From Acinetobacter tandoii DSM 14970 = CIP 107469 (lineage in GTDB: Bacteria; Pseudomonadota; Gammaproteobacteria; Pseudomonadales; Moraxellaceae): 53,797 nt of DNA. Where the stretch lies: contig NZ_KE007377.1 in the NCBI RefSeq assembly GCF_000400735.1, forward strand, positions 1 to 53,797. The letters run 5' to 3'. Positions 52,264 through 53,797 of the stretch are shown here, in pieces; the stretch's first letter is position 1; each line of letters starts with the position of its first letter. Made by a program: the position numbers and the translations under genes. The notes under the pieces are model-generated. The model was given only the letters and a program-made list of their open reading frames with translations, was not told where the DNA came from and did no database searches.

Positions 52264-52287
52264 CTTCTAGGTAATGTCACCTAGGAG
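52264..52287 (+). promoter_or_regulatory. Leader hairpin overlapping the ribosome binding site
   Basis: CTTCTAGGT (52264-52272) pairs with ACCTAGGAG (52279-52287, one G-T pair) around a 6-base loop. The 3' arm contains the AGGAG ribosome site of the gene starting at 52293, so the folded RNA would hide it. This suggests translational control of the downstream gene. Confidence 0.65.
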
Positions 52288-52292
52288 AAACA

Positions 52293-52595
52293 ATGAAAAA
52301 ACTGAAATACCAGTATCTACAATCTGTCAAAACACGCCCTCATGATTATTTTTCGAAACAATATCCTAGTATGAGAAGTGCGTATTTCAAAAAGTTTAGT
52401 ACACAACAGGAGCGAAGTTTTTATTTCATGCATTGTATGGAGTATAAAGATTATCCGCTAAATATCCGTGTTGCGCGTGGTAAGGGTCTTCCGTATGTCT
52501 GGGATGATTTTCCAAGCTATGTCTATAAATGGGCCAAGAGTTGGAAGCACAATTCCAAGCGGAAAAATCAGTACTATAAAGAACATATGGAATGA
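52293..52595 (+). CDS. Unrecognised basic 100-aa protein
   Basis: A 100-aa, strongly basic and aromatic-rich protein (KKLKYQYLQSVKTRPHDYFS, FPSYVYKWAKSWKHNSKRKN). It has no membrane segment; the composition suits nucleic-acid binding. The ribosome site AGGAG is 5 bases before the ATG but sits inside a hairpin. A perfect terminator follows directly. I do not recognise the family. Confidence 0.65.
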   Translation: MKKLKYQYLQSVKTRPHDYFSKQYPSMRSAYFKKFSTQQERSFYFMHCMEYKDYPLNIRVARGKGLPYVWDDFPSYVYKWAKSWKHNSKRKNQYYKEHME

Positions 52596-52597
52596 AA

Positions 52598-52625
52598 AAA
52601 TGGGAGCAATTGCTCCCATTTTTCA
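52598..52625. terminator. Perfect palindromic terminator
   Basis: AAAATGGGAGCAA (52598-52610) and its complement run to 52623, with A and T tails on the two sides, so it can act in both directions. It starts 2 bases after the stop of the 100-aa gene. Confidence 0.85.
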
Positions 52626-52673
52626 CTTATCGTTTAGAGTTTTATGATTCTTTATTTTTACGCATGATTTTTT

Positions 52674-53460
52674 GGTGGTGTTTCAAAAAGTATGCTGAAA
52701 AAAACAATATGGCTTTTGATAAAATAGAGGTATGAAAATAACGCTACAAATCAAATGTCCTACCTGTCTAAGTAACAATATAAAGAGAAATGGCATCAAA
52801 GTAGATGGGAAACAAAACCATCAATGCAAAGATTGCAAACGTCAGTTTATTGGTGATCATGCATTAAGCTATCAAGGGTGTAACTCAGGTATTACCGGCA
52901 AGATATTACATTTAATGGTCAGAGGAAGCGGTGTAAGAGATATTGCTGAAGTCGAGCGTATCAGCATTGGCAAGGTATTACGAACCTTAAGTGAATCGAT
53001 CTATCAGATTCAGCCTAAACAAAGCCACTACGAATGTCTTGAAGTCGATGAACTTTGGACTTTTGTAGGGAATAAGAAAAATAAACAATGGCTTATTTAT
53101 GCCTACCATCGAGAATCTGGAGAAATTGTTGCTTATGTTTGAGGTAAGCGGGATTTAGCAACGGTTCAACGTCTTAAAGCTAGACTTAAAAAGCTTGGGG
53201 TTCAATATGCTCGAATTGCGAGTGATCATTGGGATAGTTTTATCACAGCATTTCAATGTTGCAAGCAAGTGATCGGTAAGTTTTTTACCGTCGGTATTGA
53301 AGGTAACAATTGTAGAATTCATCATCGAATCAGGCGTGGATTTAGGAGAAGTTGCAACTTTTCTAAAAAGCTCGAAAATCATTTTAAAGCCTTTGATTTG
53401 ACTTTCTTTTACCTTAATAACGGATTTGTTTAACGCCAGCATACTTTTTGAAACACCACC
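52674..53460 (+). mobile_element. IS1-family element with perfect 24-bp ends
   Basis: The left end at 52674 (GGTGGTGTTTCAAAAAGTAT, continuing GCTG) and its exact complement ending at 53460 bound 787 bp, a normal IS1 size. No 8-9 bp target duplication is seen (left flank TGATTTTTT, right AGAATTTCA). Confidence 0.9.
52732..53433 (+). pseudogene. IS1-family transposase with in-frame TGA
   Basis: A single-frame IS1 transposase: zinc ribbon (CPTCLSNNIKRNG and CKDCKRQF), helix-turn-helix (RGSGVRDIAEVERISIGKVL) and the DDE part (YECLEVDELWTFVGNKKN first Asp, RIASDHWDSF second Asp). A TGA at 53140-53142 replaces the expected Trp (IVAYVxGKRD); otherwise the 234-codon frame is open to a TAA at 53433. 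The C-terminal part looks degraded after SDHWDSF, so the copy is inactive, though its ends could be moved in trans. Confidence 0.85.
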
Positions 53461-53600
53461 AGAATTTCAATATCACTTAAAGCGGGTGGAAATCCTCTAC
53501 TTCTTAAAGGTTGAATGACAATCGCTGAGTAAAATTGCTCTATGATTAAAAATACAGAAATGATAAATTCGTAAATGAACATTGATCCTAGCCAAAATAA
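53461..53600. other. Short spacer between IS1 and IS3, nothing recognised
   Basis: No gene seen. It is flanked by two IS elements and is probably a fragment of the original target DNA. Confidence 0.4.
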
Positions 53601-53797
53601 TGGACAGCACGTCCCTCTAAAGATAACGTAACTTTAATCTTTGGAGATTCAAGAAATGGCTAAACGTTTTAGTCCTGAATTTAAACAGCAAGCGATTGAT
53701 TATGCACTTTCAAACTCCCACGAACCTATAGCTGCAATCGCCCAGAAATTAGGTGTGGGTTATTCAACTTTAGACAAATGGATTCGTGAAGCCAATC
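53601..53797 (+). mobile_element. IS3-family element, left end, cut by the window edge
   Basis: TGGACAGCACGTCC at 53601 looks like a left terminal repeat, and an OrfA-type gene starts 55 bases later. The rest lies beyond the window. Confidence 0.65.
53656..53797 (+). CDS. IS3-family transposase OrfA, partial
   Basis: The first 47 codons of an OrfA helix-turn-helix protein (MAKRFSPEFKQQAIDYALSN, then IAAIAQKLGVGYSTLDKWIR), running off the end of the window. GGAG lies 9 bases before the ATG. It differs from both other OrfA proteins in the window. Confidence 0.85.
   Translation, partial: MAKRFSPEFKQQAIDYALSNSHEPIAAIAQKLGVGYSTLDKWIREAN

Overview
The window is AT-rich Gammaproteobacterial DNA, almost certainly from an Acinetobacter. 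The insertion sequences resemble Acinetobacter elements (an ISAba1-like IS4 element, IS903-group IS5 elements, A6G-frameshift IS3 elements). The SOS cassette has the long UmuD (UmuDAb-like) form, and protein style and codon use fit the genus. No rRNA or tRNA gene and no CRISPR array was found.

Positions 61-1393 hold an IS3 element. Positions 2037-14109, continuing in the interrupted tonB, form a phosphorus-scavenging locus: a Pho-box promoter driving two alkaline phosphatases and a His-rich/CxxC exported protein; a convergent AraC regulator and a membrane diguanylate-cyclase-like protein; a TonB-dependent receptor; a beta-propeller phytase lipoprotein; and a private ExbB-ExbD-TonB energiser. 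Together they could release phosphate from phosphomonoesters and phytate at the cell surface and energise uptake.

The tonB gene is split by a 4.48-kb composite transposon (14767-19248) with a perfect 9-bp target duplication. It is bounded by outward ISAba1-like ends and carries an outer-membrane phospholipase A gene. Its right IS copy was itself truncated by an IS5 element.

Positions 19473-24078 form a creatine-use cluster: a GlxA-type AraC regulator, creatinase, an MHS-family transporter and an EamA transporter.

From about 24.3 kb to the end is an accessory island full of decay and conflict genes. It contains a dead hipBA, a fic/yhfG pair, IS3, IS5, IS6, IS66 and IS1 elements or remnants, and an iteron-like array without a rep gene. 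It also has a DUF4143 ATPase and a helicase fragment joined through an IS5 copy, a 1718-aa DUF4011 helicase-nuclease, higBA, two broken hicB genes and an SOS cassette (umuD-like, umuC, SRAP). Further right are an ImmA/IrrE protease operon behind a 44-bp inverted repeat, a phosphoribosyltransferase-like gene, a tyrosine integrase, a Cro-like regulator, an intact hipBA with twin palindromic operators, and a gene whose ribosome binding site is folded into a hairpin. The window ends inside another IS3 element.

Several genes carry a single stop or frameshift (hipA-1, hicB twice, a small ORF at 46161, the IS1 transposase). Some lie in homopolymers, so sequencing indels cannot be excluded from the sequence alone.
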